In this document: piece after piece, positions 54,462-63,358 of the stretch
Layout: each line of letters starts with the position of its first letter
How positions within the stretch are numbered: position 1 is the stretch's first letter
Origin: Nocardia wallacei
GTDB lineage: Bacteria; Actinomycetota; Actinomycetes; Mycobacteriales; Mycobacteriaceae
NCBI RefSeq assembly: GCF_014466955.1
Contig: NZ_AP023396.1
Coordinates: forward strand, 2,046,001 to 2,110,000
DNA: 64,000 nt
Reading direction: 5' to 3'
Notes under the pieces: model-generated
Seen by the model: only the letters and a program-made list of their open reading frames with translations
The model's database searches: none
What the model was told of the DNA's origin: nothing
Position numbers and translations under genes: made by a program

Positions 54462-55220
54462 ATGACCGATTCGATCGATGCCGTGACGCGCGGGCTGGAC
54501 GCGGGATTCCTCGCGCGGCACGCGGAATTGGCGCAGGGTTACGGCGGCGGCGACCCGGACGACCCCGCCATGGTCCAGGCGATGCAGATGGTGCTGCACG
54601 TCCCCAAGGTCGGCCCACCGGCGCGCAGCTCCCTGCTCGCCGCCGCCGCCACGGCGGTGGTGCGGCTGTGCCTGGATCCGCGGGTGGGCCCGGACGGGGA
54701 ATGGTCGGACCGATACCTGGCCTGGAAGCGTTCCCGCATCCGCAAGGTGGCACGGCGGGCCCGGGGCGCCCAGTGGCTGGCGGCGGGCGAGGTCGACGGC
54801 GTGACAGTCGACATCGGCGGGGCACAGGCGCGCGCCCTGGTGCCCGGTCCGGTCGGTGCCGTCGACCCGCGCATCCGGAAACTCCAGATCGGCGGCACCG
54901 ACCTCGAGCCCGACGAACCCGGCCCGCCCGCTCCGGAACTCCCGGTGCTCTGGGTGAACTCGGAGCTGGGCATGACCGTGGGCAAGGCCGCCGCACAGGT
55001 CGGGCACGCGAGCATGCTGCTGGCCGGGGCGCTGCCGGTGGAGCGGGCGTACGCGTGGTCACTGCGCGGCTTCGAATGCTCGGTCCGCGACGCGGACCCG
55101 CGGCAGTGGTCGGCGTTGTGCGACCGGGTCCGCCGCGGTGCGGCGACCGCGGTCCGCGACGCCGGTTTCACCGAGGTCGCGCCTGGTTCGACGACGGTGA
55201 TCGCCGTTCCGCCCGGGTAG
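54462..55220 (+). CDS. Peptidyl-tRNA hydrolase of the PTH2 type
   Basis: 252 residues. The last 110 carry the PTH2 signature: VLWVNSELGMTVGKAAAQVGHASMLL and DAGFTEVAPGSTTVIAVPPG. The N-terminal half is an actinobacterial extension (AMQMVLHVPKVGPPARSSLL, YLAWKRSRIRKVARRARGAQW). PTH2 is usual in archaea and eukaryotes, whereas bacteria mainly use Pth1. ATG 54462 follows GAGG closely. It may rescue peptidyl-tRNA or have a different nucleotide substrate. Confidence 0.85.
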   Translation: MTDSIDAVTRGLDAGFLARHAELAQGYGGGDPDDPAMVQAMQMVLHVPKVGPPARSSLLAAAATAVVRLCLDPRVGPDGEWSDRYLAWKRSRIRKVARRARGAQWLAAGEVDGVTVDIGGAQARALVPGPVGAVDPRIRKLQIGGTDLEPDEPGPPAPELPVLWVNSELGMTVGKAAAQVGHASMLLAGALPVERAYAWSLRGFECSVRDADPRQWSALCDRVRRGAATAVRDAGFTEVAPGSTTVIAVPPG

Positions 55221-55338
55221 GAGTCCCGAATCACACCCGTCGCGACGACGATTCGGCACGCGCCCGGCCGCCCGGCCGACTATGACACTTACCGTGCAAA
55301 CCGACCACGTTGGGCGCGGTTCGAAGGCGTGGGCCAAG

Positions 55339-56178
55339 ATGGAGCCCGTGCCGCAACCGGATCCCGATCTGCTCATCGACTTCAACGAGGTGACTGTCCG
55401 GCGCTCGGGTCACACCCTGGTGGGTCCCGTCAGCTGGCAGGTGGAACTAGACGAACGCTGGGTCGTGCTCGGCCCCAACGGCGCCGGCAAGACCTCACTG
55501 CTGCGAATGGCGGCCGCCGAGGTGCATCCGACGTCGGGCACGGCCACTCTGCTCGGCGAGGTGATCGGCCGGACCGACCTCACCGAGCTGCGCCCGCGCA
55601 TCGGGATGTCCTCCGCGGCCGTCGCCAGCCGGGTCCCGCTGGACGAGAAGGTCTGTGACCTGGTCGTTTCCGCCGGGTACGCCGTGATCGGGCGCTGGCG
55701 CGAGGAATACGCCGACATCGACACCGACCGCGCCATCGACATGCTGGAAAGCCTGGGCGCCGAACATCTTTCCGATCGCGCCTACGGCACCCTGTCGGAG
55801 GGCGAGCGCAAACGCGTGCTGATCGCGCGCGCCCTGATGACCGATCCGGAACTGCTGCTGCTCGACGAACCGGCCGCGGGCCTCGACCTGGGTGGCCGCG
55901 AGGAACTGGTCGAGAAGCTCGGCGATCTCGCGGCCGACCCCGACGCCCCGGCGACGGTGCTCGTCACCCATCACGTCGAGGAGATCCCGCCGGGCTTCAC
56001 CCACGCGCTGCTGCTGAACGAGGGCAGCGTGGTGGCGCAGGGACTGCTCGAGGAGGTGGTGACCGCGGAGAACCTCAGCGAGGCGTTCCGCCAGTCGATC
56101 ACCCTCGATCGCATCGACGGCCGGTACTTCGCTCGCCGCTCGCACCGCTTCGGCCGCCACCGTCACCGCCGCGGCTGA
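55339..56178 (+). CDS. ABC transporter ATP-binding protein (Rv3041c-like)
   Basis: 279 residues. Walker A GPNGAGKTSLL, the signature LSEGERKR, Walker B LLLLDEPAAGLD and the switch His in LVTHHVEEIPPG are complete. The frame extends to 55282, but ATG 55339 or GTG 55348 fits the family better. No permease gene is adjacent, as at the Rv3041c locus, so it may serve a non-transport role or an unlinked permease. Confidence 0.92.
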   Translation: MEPVPQPDPDLLIDFNEVTVRRSGHTLVGPVSWQVELDERWVVLGPNGAGKTSLLRMAAAEVHPTSGTATLLGEVIGRTDLTELRPRIGMSSAAVASRVPLDEKVCDLVVSAGYAVIGRWREEYADIDTDRAIDMLESLGAEHLSDRAYGTLSEGERKRVLIARALMTDPELLLLDEPAAGLDLGGREELVEKLGDLAADPDAPATVLVTHHVEEIPPGFTHALLLNEGSVVAQGLLEEVVTAENLSEAFRQSITLDRIDGRYFARRSHRFGRHRHRRG

Positions 56179-56248
56179 CGGGGCGGCGGCGCGTACCGGC
56201 ACGTTTGTACGGTGCATACCTGTCGGCGGTCGGCGCCCGAGCAGACGT

Positions 56249-56254
56249 TAGGGT
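56249..56254 (+). promoter_or_regulatory. -10 box of a leaderless promoter
   Basis: TAGGGT stands 7 bases before GTG 56262. Confidence 0.5.
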
Positions 56255-56261
56255 GCGAGAT

Positions 56262-57098
56262 GTGAGCGAGACTGTTGCCGAGCCCGATTCGACGCCGCCG
56301 CGGGCCAGGGACGCCTCCACGGTGATGCTGGTGCGCGACGGCGCGTCCGGCCCCGAGGTGTTCATGCAGCGACGGGTGCAGGCGATGGCGTTCGCCGCGG
56401 GCATGACGGTCTTTCCCGGCGGCGGCGTCGACCCCTCCGACGCCCAGGCCGAAATCGCCTGGGCCGGGCCCGATCCGGTGTGGTGGGGCCGGCGGTTCGG
56501 CACCGACGCGGCCCGGGCCCAGGCACTGGTGTGCGCGGCGGTCCGCGAGACGTTCGAGGAGTGCGGGGTGCTGCTGGCCGGGCCGACCGCCGACACCGTC
56601 GTCTCCGACACCGCCGTCCACCGCGAGGCGCGCGGGCGGCTGGAACGCCGGGACCTGTCGCTGGGGACCTTCCTCGCCGAGGCGAACCTGGTGCTGCGCG
56701 CGGATCTGCTGCGCCCCTGGGCCAACTGGATCACGCCGGTCGTCGAGGAACGCCGCTACGACACCCGGTTCTTCGTCGCGGTGCTGCCCACCGGCCAGCG
56801 GGCCGACGGTGCGACGTCGGAGGCGCACGAGGTCGCCTGGCGCACACCCGCCGAATCCCTGCGGCGCTGGCGCGCGGGCGACGACGTGCTGCTCCCCCCG
56901 ACCTGGTCACAGCTGGTGGCACTCGGCGAATTCGGCTCCACCGCGGACATTCTCGCCGCCGACCCGATCATCGAGCCGATCCAGCCCGTGCTGGGCACGC
57001 TCGACGGCAGACCGAGACTGCAATTCCCCGACAACGACCGCTATTTCGCCGACCTGCCCGACCCCTCCCGCCTGCAAGGCTCGAAGCGTCCGAGCTGA
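56262..57098 (+). CDS. NUDIX hydrolase (Rv3040c-like)
   Basis: 278 residues. The Nudix box is split by a loop: FPGGGVDPSD, then AAVRETFEECGVLLAG with R95, E96, E99 and E100. MQRRVQAMAFAAGMTVFPGG matches large NUDIX proteins that act on CoA or NAD derivatives. The C-terminal half has WANWITPVVEERRYDTRFFVA. GTG 56262 is selected because of the -10 box 7 bases upstream. Confidence 0.9.
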   Translation: MSETVAEPDSTPPRARDASTVMLVRDGASGPEVFMQRRVQAMAFAAGMTVFPGGGVDPSDAQAEIAWAGPDPVWWGRRFGTDAARAQALVCAAVRETFEECGVLLAGPTADTVVSDTAVHREARGRLERRDLSLGTFLAEANLVLRADLLRPWANWITPVVEERRYDTRFFVAVLPTGQRADGATSEAHEVAWRTPAESLRRWRAGDDVLLPPTWSQLVALGEFGSTADILAADPIIEPIQPVLGTLDGRPRLQFPDNDRYFADLPDPSRLQGSKRPS

Positions 57099-57138
57099 GG
57101 CGTCGCCCACCGCCTCCGGAGCGGGCGTCGTTGCCCAG

Positions 57139-57144
57139 TAGGCT
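57139..57144 (+). promoter_or_regulatory. -10 box of a leaderless promoter
   Basis: TAGGCT stands 8 bases before GTG 57153. Confidence 0.5.
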
Positions 57145-57152
57145 CCAGCCCC

Positions 57153-57917
57153 GTGGCCGAATACGTGACCGTGGACCGTGCCGAGGCGGGGATTGCCGTG
57201 CTGCGCTTCGCGCGGCCGCCGATGAACCTGATCGACGTGCAGTCGGCGCTGGAGCTGGCCGAGGCCGCCGATCGGATCGCGGGGGACGCCGAGGTGCGCG
57301 CGGTGCTCGTCTACGGAGACGAGCGCGTTTTCAGCGCGGGCGACGAACTCGCGGAACTGGCCCGGCTGTCCGCGGAGCAGGCTCGCGCGGTGGTCGGTGA
57401 CCTGCAGCGGGCCCTCGGCTGCCTGGCCCGCCTGCCGCAGCCGACGGTCGCCGCGATCAGCGGGTACGCGCTCGGCGCCGGGCTGGAACTGGCCCTGGGC
57501 GCCGATCGCCGGATCATCGGCGACAACGTCAAGCTCGGCCTGCCACAGATTCACGCGGGCCTGATCCCCGTCGCCGGGATCCGGCGGCTGAGCCTGCTGA
57601 TCGGACCGGCTCGCGCCAAGGACCTGGTGTACACCGGCCGTTTCGTCGAGGCCGAGGAGGCGGCGGCGCTCGGCTTGGCCGACGAGGTCGTCGCCCCCGA
57701 CGACGTGTACACCGCCGCCCTGCGCTGGGCGCGCCGGTTCACCGCCGGCCCGGCCCGCGCGCTCGCCGCCGCCAAGCGGGTCTTCGAGGCCGGTACGCAC
57801 GGCCACGATCGGGCTCGCGCCGAATGGTCGGAGCTGTTCGACACCGAGGACCGCAGCATAGGAACACGTTCCTATTCGGCGTCGGGTCCGGGTTCCGCCG
57901 AATTCGTGGGCCGCTGA
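57153..57917 (+). CDS. Enoyl-CoA hydratase/isomerase family (EchA17-like)
   Basis: 254 residues of crotonase fold. FSAGDELAELARL gives the first oxyanion-hole backbone and GYALGAGLELALGADRRI the second; the stretch GLIPVAGIRRLSLLIG replaces the usual G-x-P-G-x-GG. The typical catalytic Glu of the second loop is not obvious, so it may be an isomerase or weakly active. It corresponds in position to Rv3039c. Confidence 0.88.
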   Translation: MAEYVTVDRAEAGIAVLRFARPPMNLIDVQSALELAEAADRIAGDAEVRAVLVYGDERVFSAGDELAELARLSAEQARAVVGDLQRALGCLARLPQPTVAAISGYALGAGLELALGADRRIIGDNVKLGLPQIHAGLIPVAGIRRLSLLIGPARAKDLVYTGRFVEAEEAAALGLADEVVAPDDVYTAALRWARRFTAGPARALAAAKRVFEAGTHGHDRARAEWSELFDTEDRSIGTRSYSASGPGSAEFVGR

Positions 57918-57940
57918 TCTCGGCCCGCTGATCGCTCGAG

Positions 57941-57946
57941 TACGCT
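57941..57946 (+). promoter_or_regulatory. -10 box of a leaderless promoter
   Basis: TACGCT stands 8 bases before ATG 57955. Confidence 0.45.
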
Positions 57947-57954
57947 AGCGGACC

Positions 57955-58932
57955 ATGACCGCACGTCCTGACGACCCCGCGCCGAACCCGCACGCCACCG
58001 AGGCGGAGGTCCAGGCGGCGCTTGCCGACAACAAGCTGGCCCAGGTGCTTTACCACGACTGGGAAGCGGAGACCTACGACGACAAGTGGTCGATCTCCTA
58101 CGACGAGCGTTGCATCGAGTACGCCCGGGGCCGTTTCGACGCCGTCGCGCCGAATGCGCCGCTGCCGTACGAACGGGCTCTGGAACTCGGCTGCGGTACC
58201 GGCTTCTTCCTGCTGAACCTGATGCAGGCCGGGGTCGCGAAACGCGGCTCGGTCACCGACCTGTCCCCGGGCATGGTCAAGGTGGCGCTGCGCAATGCCG
58301 AGCACCTCGGCCTGGAGGTGGACGGCCGGGTCGCCGACGCGGAGACCATCCCGTACGAGGACGACACCTTCGACCTCGTCGTCGGGCACGCCGTGCTGCA
58401 CCACATTCCCGACGTGGAACTGGCTCTGAAGGAATGCCTGCGGGTGCTCAAGCCGGGCGGGCGGTTCGTCTTCGCGGGCGAGCCGACCACGGTGGGCAAC
58501 CTGTACGCCCGCAAGCTGGGTCAGGTCACCTGGAAGGTCACCACCGAGGTCACCAAGCTGCCGTTCCTGCGGGAGTGGCGGCGTCCGCAGGAGGAACTCG
58601 ACGAGTCCTCGCGCGCGGCCGCGCTGGAGGCCGTGGTCGACCTGCACACCTTCGATCCGTCCCAGCTGGAGGGCATCGCCCGCGCGGCCGGCGCGACCCA
58701 GGTGCACGCCGAGACCGAGGAGTTCGCCGCCGCCCTGTGGGGCTGGCCCGTGCGCACCTTCGAGGCCGCCGTCCCCGCCGAGAAGCTCAGCTGGCGCTAC
58801 CGCCTCGCCCAGTACCGCGCCTGGCTGGGCCTGAGCTGGGTGGACGAGCGCGTCCTCAAGCACATCGTCCCCCGCCGCTTCTTCTACAACGCCATGATCA
58901 CCGGCGTGAAGCCCCTGGCCGCCGGAAAGTAG
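57955..58932 (+). CDS. Class I SAM-dependent methyltransferase (Rv3038c-like)
   Basis: 325 residues. Motif I is LELGCGTGFFLLNL (about 79-92), followed by DLSPGMVKVALRNAEHLG and the post-motif DTFDLVVGHAVLHHIPD. A C-terminal part (YRLAQYRAWLGLSWVDERVLKHIVPRRFFYN) is family specific. Substrate unknown. The 202 bases to the next gene contain nothing I can name. Confidence 0.9.
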   Translation: MTARPDDPAPNPHATEAEVQAALADNKLAQVLYHDWEAETYDDKWSISYDERCIEYARGRFDAVAPNAPLPYERALELGCGTGFFLLNLMQAGVAKRGSVTDLSPGMVKVALRNAEHLGLEVDGRVADAETIPYEDDTFDLVVGHAVLHHIPDVELALKECLRVLKPGGRFVFAGEPTTVGNLYARKLGQVTWKVTTEVTKLPFLREWRRPQEELDESSRAAALEAVVDLHTFDPSQLEGIARAAGATQVHAETEEFAAALWGWPVRTFEAAVPAEKLSWRYRLAQYRAWLGLSWVDERVLKHIVPRRFFYNAMITGVKPLAAGK

Positions 58933-59134
58933 TGCGCCCCAGCCTTATTCGCACGATGGCCGAACCGGCCCGGTCCGTACGCACCCGGGCTGTAGGGCAT
59001 CGGCGGGTGCCGGTCTCGGCTCGAGCGTGCCGTCGCACGCCCGCGTTACCGCGGATCGGCCGTCCGCTGCCGAGTGACTCGGTGGGCGCTGACATGCTCG
59101 GCGCCGGGTCGGTCGTCGGGGAGGGGCGGCGGTA

Positions 59135-60373
59135 GTGGGCTATCGGTTCTCGGTGGCGGACGTCGCGTATTTGCGTAGTGGCACCGGGGTTTCGGCGTTG
59201 GCGGAGGTGGGGCGGCTCGGGTTGACGGCGGGGTCACTGGTGGGGGACTTGGAGCGGGTGCGGCGTGAGCACGGGGAACGGGCGGCGGCGCTGGTGGAGA
59301 CCGTGCGGCTGCGGCGGCGGGCCGGGGCGAAGCTGGCGCGGCCGGGGGAGTGGCTGTTCACCGACGACGCTCTGCAGCAGGCGACGCCGAGTGCGGTCGC
59401 GCGGCATCGGGCCCGGCGGCTGGCGGGCCGGGACGTCCACGACGTGACCTGCTCGATCGGGGCGGAACTGGTTGCGCTGCAAGAAGTCTGCCCGGCGGTG
59501 ATCGGCAGCGACCTCGACGACGTCCGGCTGGCCATGGCCGCGCACAACCTGTCCGGGGCCGGGAACGTGCTACTGGCCCGCGCCGACGCGCTCGCCCCGT
59601 GCACCACCGGCACCGTGGTCGTCGCCGACCCGGCCCGGCGCTCGGACGGCCGCCGTACGCACGACCCCGCCAAGCTGCAGCCCCCGCTTCCGGACCTGAT
59701 CGACGCCTATCGCGGCCGGGATCTGGTCGTCAAGTGCGCTCCCGGCCTCGATTTCGACGGTTTCGCGCCGCGGGGGATCGGGCATCCACTCCGCGACTCC
59801 AGTCCGGCAGCGGGGCGCACAGCCGCCATGACGTGGGCCGGTGAGGTGGAGGTGGTCTCCCTGGACGGCGCGGTCCGGGAGGCCTGTCTGTGGTCGTCGG
59901 CCCTCACCGAGCCGGGCGTCACCCGCCGCGCCACGGTCCTCGGTTCCGACGGCTCGTCCTGGTCGCTCACCGACGCCGAACCCGACGACATCCCCGACCG
60001 CGCCCCCGGCGAGTGGATCATCGACCCCGACGGCGCGGTGGTGCGGGCCGGACTCGTCCGCCACTACGCGGCGAAACACCGGCTGTGGCAGCTCGATCCC
60101 CGTATCGCCTATCTCACCGGCGACAGCGTTCCCACCGGCGTGCGCGGCTTCCGCGTCCTCGACCGCCTCGACTTCCGCGAGAAACCCCTCCGCGCCGAAC
60201 TGCACCGCCGCGACTGCGGCCCCTTGGAAATCCTCACCCGCGGAGTCGATCTCGACCCGGACGCCCTGCGCGCCCGCCTCAAACCCCGCGGCACCCACCC
60301 GCACACCTTGGTGGTCACCCGAATAGGCCGCACCCCGACGGTCTTCCTCTGCGAGACCCCGCCGCCCCGCTGA
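59135..60373 (+). CDS. THUMP-like/SAM-dependent methyltransferase (Rv3037c-like)
   Basis: 412 residues. A helical N-terminal part is followed by DVTCSIGAELVALQEVCPAVIGSDLDDVRLAMAAHNL (SAM-binding) and VVVADPARRSDGRR, the DP-like catalytic motif. The C-terminal third (RDCGPLEILTRGVDLDPDALRARLKPRG) is the THUMP-like domain. In M. tuberculosis Rv3037c lies in the methylglucose lipopolysaccharide region, but the DPxR-type motif suggests a nucleic-acid-type methyltransferase. GGGGAGGGG lies upstream of GTG 59135. Confidence 0.85.
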   Translation: MGYRFSVADVAYLRSGTGVSALAEVGRLGLTAGSLVGDLERVRREHGERAAALVETVRLRRRAGAKLARPGEWLFTDDALQQATPSAVARHRARRLAGRDVHDVTCSIGAELVALQEVCPAVIGSDLDDVRLAMAAHNLSGAGNVLLARADALAPCTTGTVVVADPARRSDGRRTHDPAKLQPPLPDLIDAYRGRDLVVKCAPGLDFDGFAPRGIGHPLRDSSPAAGRTAAMTWAGEVEVVSLDGAVREACLWSSALTEPGVTRRATVLGSDGSSWSLTDAEPDDIPDRAPGEWIIDPDGAVVRAGLVRHYAAKHRLWQLDPRIAYLTGDSVPTGVRGFRVLDRLDFREKPLRAELHRRDCGPLEILTRGVDLDPDALRARLKPRGTHPHTLVVTRIGRTPTVFLCETPPPR

Positions 60374-60437
60374 GTCGGGTTCGGCCCGGTGTTCGACCAC
60401 CGAGGGGGTGAATGCCGTTGCCGCGCAAGGGGAAGTT

Positions 60438-61850
60438 CTACTCGTCCGGCTGGAAGGCGAACAGCTCGCCGATGCGGGTGGTCACGACCACATCACCATT
60501 GGCGCTCACCGCGGTACCGACGGTCGTGCCCTGGGCGCCGGGCAGACCGATGGAGGCGAGGGTCTTGCCGTCGCTGGTGTCGAAAGTGACCAGGCTCAGC
60601 GAGTCACCGAGGGGAGCCACCGCGTAGCCGGTGTTTCCCGCGGTCTGCACCGGGCGGCCACGCAGCCGCAGATCCTTGCGCTCCCAGGCGATCTCGGCAC
60701 TGTCGCCGTTGTCGCGCAGCGCCAGCAGGTGACCGTCGTCGCCACCGGGGATCAGCAGCCCGTCCTGCGCCGAGACCGCGCCTTGCGGTGCGAAGCCCAG
60801 CGGCTGCGTCCATTTCGTGTGCCCGTCGGCGGCGTCGACGGCCAGCAACCGGCCGCTGTTGTCGCCGACGTACACGGTCTCCCCGTCTCCGGACAGCGTC
60901 GGGCTGGTGGCACTGCCGTCGGTGAGGATGTCGACGCTCCACTCCTGCCGGATCTGCTTGTCCGCGTAGCGCAGGGCGACCAGCGCCGCGGTGGTCGTGC
61001 CCGGCCGTCGCACGGTGAGATAGAAGCGGCCGGAGTTCTGTTCCAGCGCGGACACATTCGCCACCGGGCACTGCGGGCCGCCGGTGGCGCAGTCGCCGAC
61101 GCCCTGGCCGTCCGGTGGCCGCGGCAGGCCCGGCTGCCGCAGGAAATCGGGCTCACCCAGCGTCTGGAAGGTGGCCGCCGCCAGCTTCCCGGTCTGCCGT
61201 TCGACCACGTCGATCTGACCGGACTGCGTCACCGACAGCACCTTGCCGTCGCTGGTGAACTGGACCGATACCGGCACTCCCGCCACCGGGGTGCGCCAGC
61301 GCGGCTGCCCGAGCGCGTTGAACGAGAACAGGCCGCCGTTGTCGCCGACGTAGACGTTGTCCAGCCCGTCGACCGCCGCGCCCGCCGCGGCGACATCCGG
61401 TCCCATGGCATTACAGAACCGCTTGCGGCCCGTCGGCATCTGCAGCGACACGATCGCGCCCGTGGCGCCCGGAACGCCGACGCAGTCCGTCGCGAGGCGG
61501 GTGGTGACATACATCTGCCCACCGGGCCCGATGATGGTCGGCGTCGCGGCGGGCCCACCGAGCGGCCGGGCCCAGCGCGCGACCAGATGCCGCGACCCGG
61601 TGACCGGGCTGGCGCCGCTGTTACGCGCGTCGTGATAGGCCACCGGCCAGCCCTTACCCGGGCCGACCTTGATGTCGTCCAAGGTGGTGCTGCCGCACGC
61701 GGTCAGCGCGAGTAGGCCGCAGGCGCCCGCCAGCGCGGCCACTCGGCGCGCGGGACGGCGCGACGCCGCGCGGTGATCGGTGACTGTCCCCCGGTCGTGC
61801 TCGCTGCGCGGGGATCGCCGGCTGCCGCTTCGCACCTGCTGGACTCCCAT
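60438..61850 (-). CDS. PQQ-like beta-propeller lipoprotein (Rv3035-like)
   Basis: 470 residues. A long basic n-region precedes a hydrophobic core and lipobox (LLALTACGS). The mature part shows repeated propeller blades such as NVYVGDNGGLFSFNALGQPRW, TVYVGDNSGRLLAVDAADGHTKW and DGHLLALRDNGDSAEIAWE. It likely scaffolds or assembles envelope components like BamB-type proteins. ATG 61850 is the only good start (the next possible codon is GTG 61835). It diverges from the acyltransferase gene. Confidence 0.87.
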   Translation of the reverse strand: MGVQQVRSGSRRSPRSEHDRGTVTDHRAASRRPARRVAALAGACGLLALTACGSTTLDDIKVGPGKGWPVAYHDARNSGASPVTGSRHLVARWARPLGGPAATPTIIGPGGQMYVTTRLATDCVGVPGATGAIVSLQMPTGRKRFCNAMGPDVAAAGAAVDGLDNVYVGDNGGLFSFNALGQPRWRTPVAGVPVSVQFTSDGKVLSVTQSGQIDVVERQTGKLAAATFQTLGEPDFLRQPGLPRPPDGQGVGDCATGGPQCPVANVSALEQNSGRFYLTVRRPGTTTAALVALRYADKQIRQEWSVDILTDGSATSPTLSGDGETVYVGDNSGRLLAVDAADGHTKWTQPLGFAPQGAVSAQDGLLIPGGDDGHLLALRDNGDSAEIAWERKDLRLRGRPVQTAGNTGYAVAPLGDSLSLVTFDTSDGKTLASIGLPGAQGTTVGTAVSANGDVVVTTRIGELFAFQPDE

Positions 61851-61994
61851 CTGCTCGTACGGGCCTGCACGAGACTAGAACATCGGCCCCGCTACCACCG
61901 GGCTGGGTGAGCCGAGGGCAGCGGGTGCCGCATCGCGCGGCGAAAGTACCCTGGTACCTCGACGACGACACCGCTGGACGAGGGAGCAGAGTTC

Positions 61995-62750
61995 GTGACG
62001 AGCATGTGGGGCGCACCGTTGCGCTCGCGATGGCGTGGGTCGCGCCGGCGGGACCCCGAGCAGGCGCGTTTCCTGACCATGGCATCGCTGCGCTGGGTGC
62101 TCGCCAACCGCGCCTACACCCCCTGGTACCTGGTGCGGTATTACCGCTTGTTCAAATTCCGGCTGACCAACCCGCATATCGTGCTGCGCGGCATGGTCTT
62201 CCTGGGCAAGCGGGTGGAGATCCACGCGACGCCGGAGCTGAGCCGCATGGAGATCGGCAAGTGGGTGCACATCGGTGACGGCAACGCCATCCGCTGCCAC
62301 GAGGGCTCGCTGCGCATCGGCGACAAGGTGGTGTTCGGCAAGGACAACGTCGTCAACACCTACCTCGACATCGAGATCGGTGAATCCACGCTGGTCGCCG
62401 ACTGGTGCTACATCTGCGACTTCGACCATCGCATGGACGACATCACGCTGCCGATCAAGGACCAGGGCATCGTCAAGAGCCCGGTGCGCATCGGCCCCGA
62501 CACCTGGATCGCGGCCAAGGTGACCGTGCTGCGCGAGACCCGGGTCGGTCGCGGGTGCGTGCTCGGCGCGCACGCGGTGGTCAAGGGCGACATCCCCGAT
62601 TACGGCATCGCCGTCGGCGCCCCCGCCCGCGTGGTCAAGAACCGCAAGGAGGCGTGGGAGGCCGGAGCCGCGGAGCGCGCGAAGTACCTGGCGGCGCTGG
62701 AGGACATCGAACGCAAGAAGAACGGGGTCGGCGCGTCGCAGGCCGGCTGA
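61995..62750 (+). CDS. Left-handed beta-helix acyltransferase (Rv3034c-like)
   Basis: 251 residues. Hexapeptide-repeat turns run from about residue 75: IGKWVHIGDGNAIRCHEGSLRIGDKVVFGKDN, CYICDFDHRMDD with a catalytic-type His, IGPDTWIAAKVTVLRETRVGRGCVLGAHAVVKGDIPDYGIAVGAPARVV. It is the acetyltransferase type that modifies sugars; in mycobacteria the gene sits in the methylglucose lipopolysaccharide cluster. GTG 61995 has AGGGAG 8 bases upstream. Confidence 0.9.
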   Translation: MTSMWGAPLRSRWRGSRRRDPEQARFLTMASLRWVLANRAYTPWYLVRYYRLFKFRLTNPHIVLRGMVFLGKRVEIHATPELSRMEIGKWVHIGDGNAIRCHEGSLRIGDKVVFGKDNVVNTYLDIEIGESTLVADWCYICDFDHRMDDITLPIKDQGIVKSPVRIGPDTWIAAKVTVLRETRVGRGCVLGAHAVVKGDIPDYGIAVGAPARVVKNRKEAWEAGAAERAKYLAALEDIERKKNGVGASQAG

Positions 62751-62778
62751 CACGTTCGAACCTGTCCGAGGGCGCGAG

Positions 62779-62784
62779 TACCGT
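62779..62784 (+). promoter_or_regulatory. -10 box of a leaderless promoter
   Basis: TACCGT stands 7 bases before ATG 62792. Confidence 0.45.
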
Positions 62785-62791
62785 CAGGCCC

Positions 62792-63331
62792 ATGCACCGG
62801 TACGCCGCCCTGCTACGCGGGATCATGCCCAGCAACCCGAACATGCGCAACGAGAAGTTGCGGGGCGTGTTCGAGGGGCTGGGTTTCGACGCGGTGGGCT
62901 CGGTGCTGAGCAGCGGCAACATCGTGTTCGGCAGTGCCGAATCCGACGCTGCCGCACTGGAATCGCGCATCCAGAAGGCGTTGAACGCCGAGTTGGGCAT
63001 CGGCGGCGGCACCATCCTCCGCAGCCGCGAGGAACTGCGCGCACTGGTCGACTCCGACCCCTTCCCGGGGCTGACCCATGGGCGCGGCACCTACCTCACG
63101 GTGACATTCCTGAAGGACCGCACGGCGGCCGCCCCGGACGCGCTCCCGGCGGAACTCGCTGCCGCGGTACGCATCGTGGGGTACGACGAGGCGGCCGCGG
63201 CCGTGCTCGCCGTCATCGACAACACGGCGAGCACCACGCCCAACCACATGGCGTGGCTGGAATCCGTGTACGGCAAGGACATCACCACCCGCACCTGGCT
63301 GACGGTGCGCAAGGTGCTGGCGAAGCTGTAG
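62792..63331 (+). CDS. DUF1697 protein
   Basis: 179 residues of the family: the N-terminal RYAALLRGIMPSNPNMRNEKLRGVFEGLGFDAVGSVLSSGNIVF and the C-terminal WLESVYGKDITTRTWLTVRKVLAKL are characteristic. Its function is unknown. It starts at ATG 62792 with a -10 box 7 bases upstream, and is convergent with ndh (27-base gap). Confidence 0.92.
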   Translation: MHRYAALLRGIMPSNPNMRNEKLRGVFEGLGFDAVGSVLSSGNIVFGSAESDAAALESRIQKALNAELGIGGGTILRSREELRALVDSDPFPGLTHGRGTYLTVTFLKDRTAAAPDALPAELAAAVRIVGYDEAAAAVLAVIDNTASTTPNHMAWLESVYGKDITTRTWLTVRKVLAKL

Positions 63332-63358
63332 GCCCCGCCACAACCTCGGGCGTGATGG

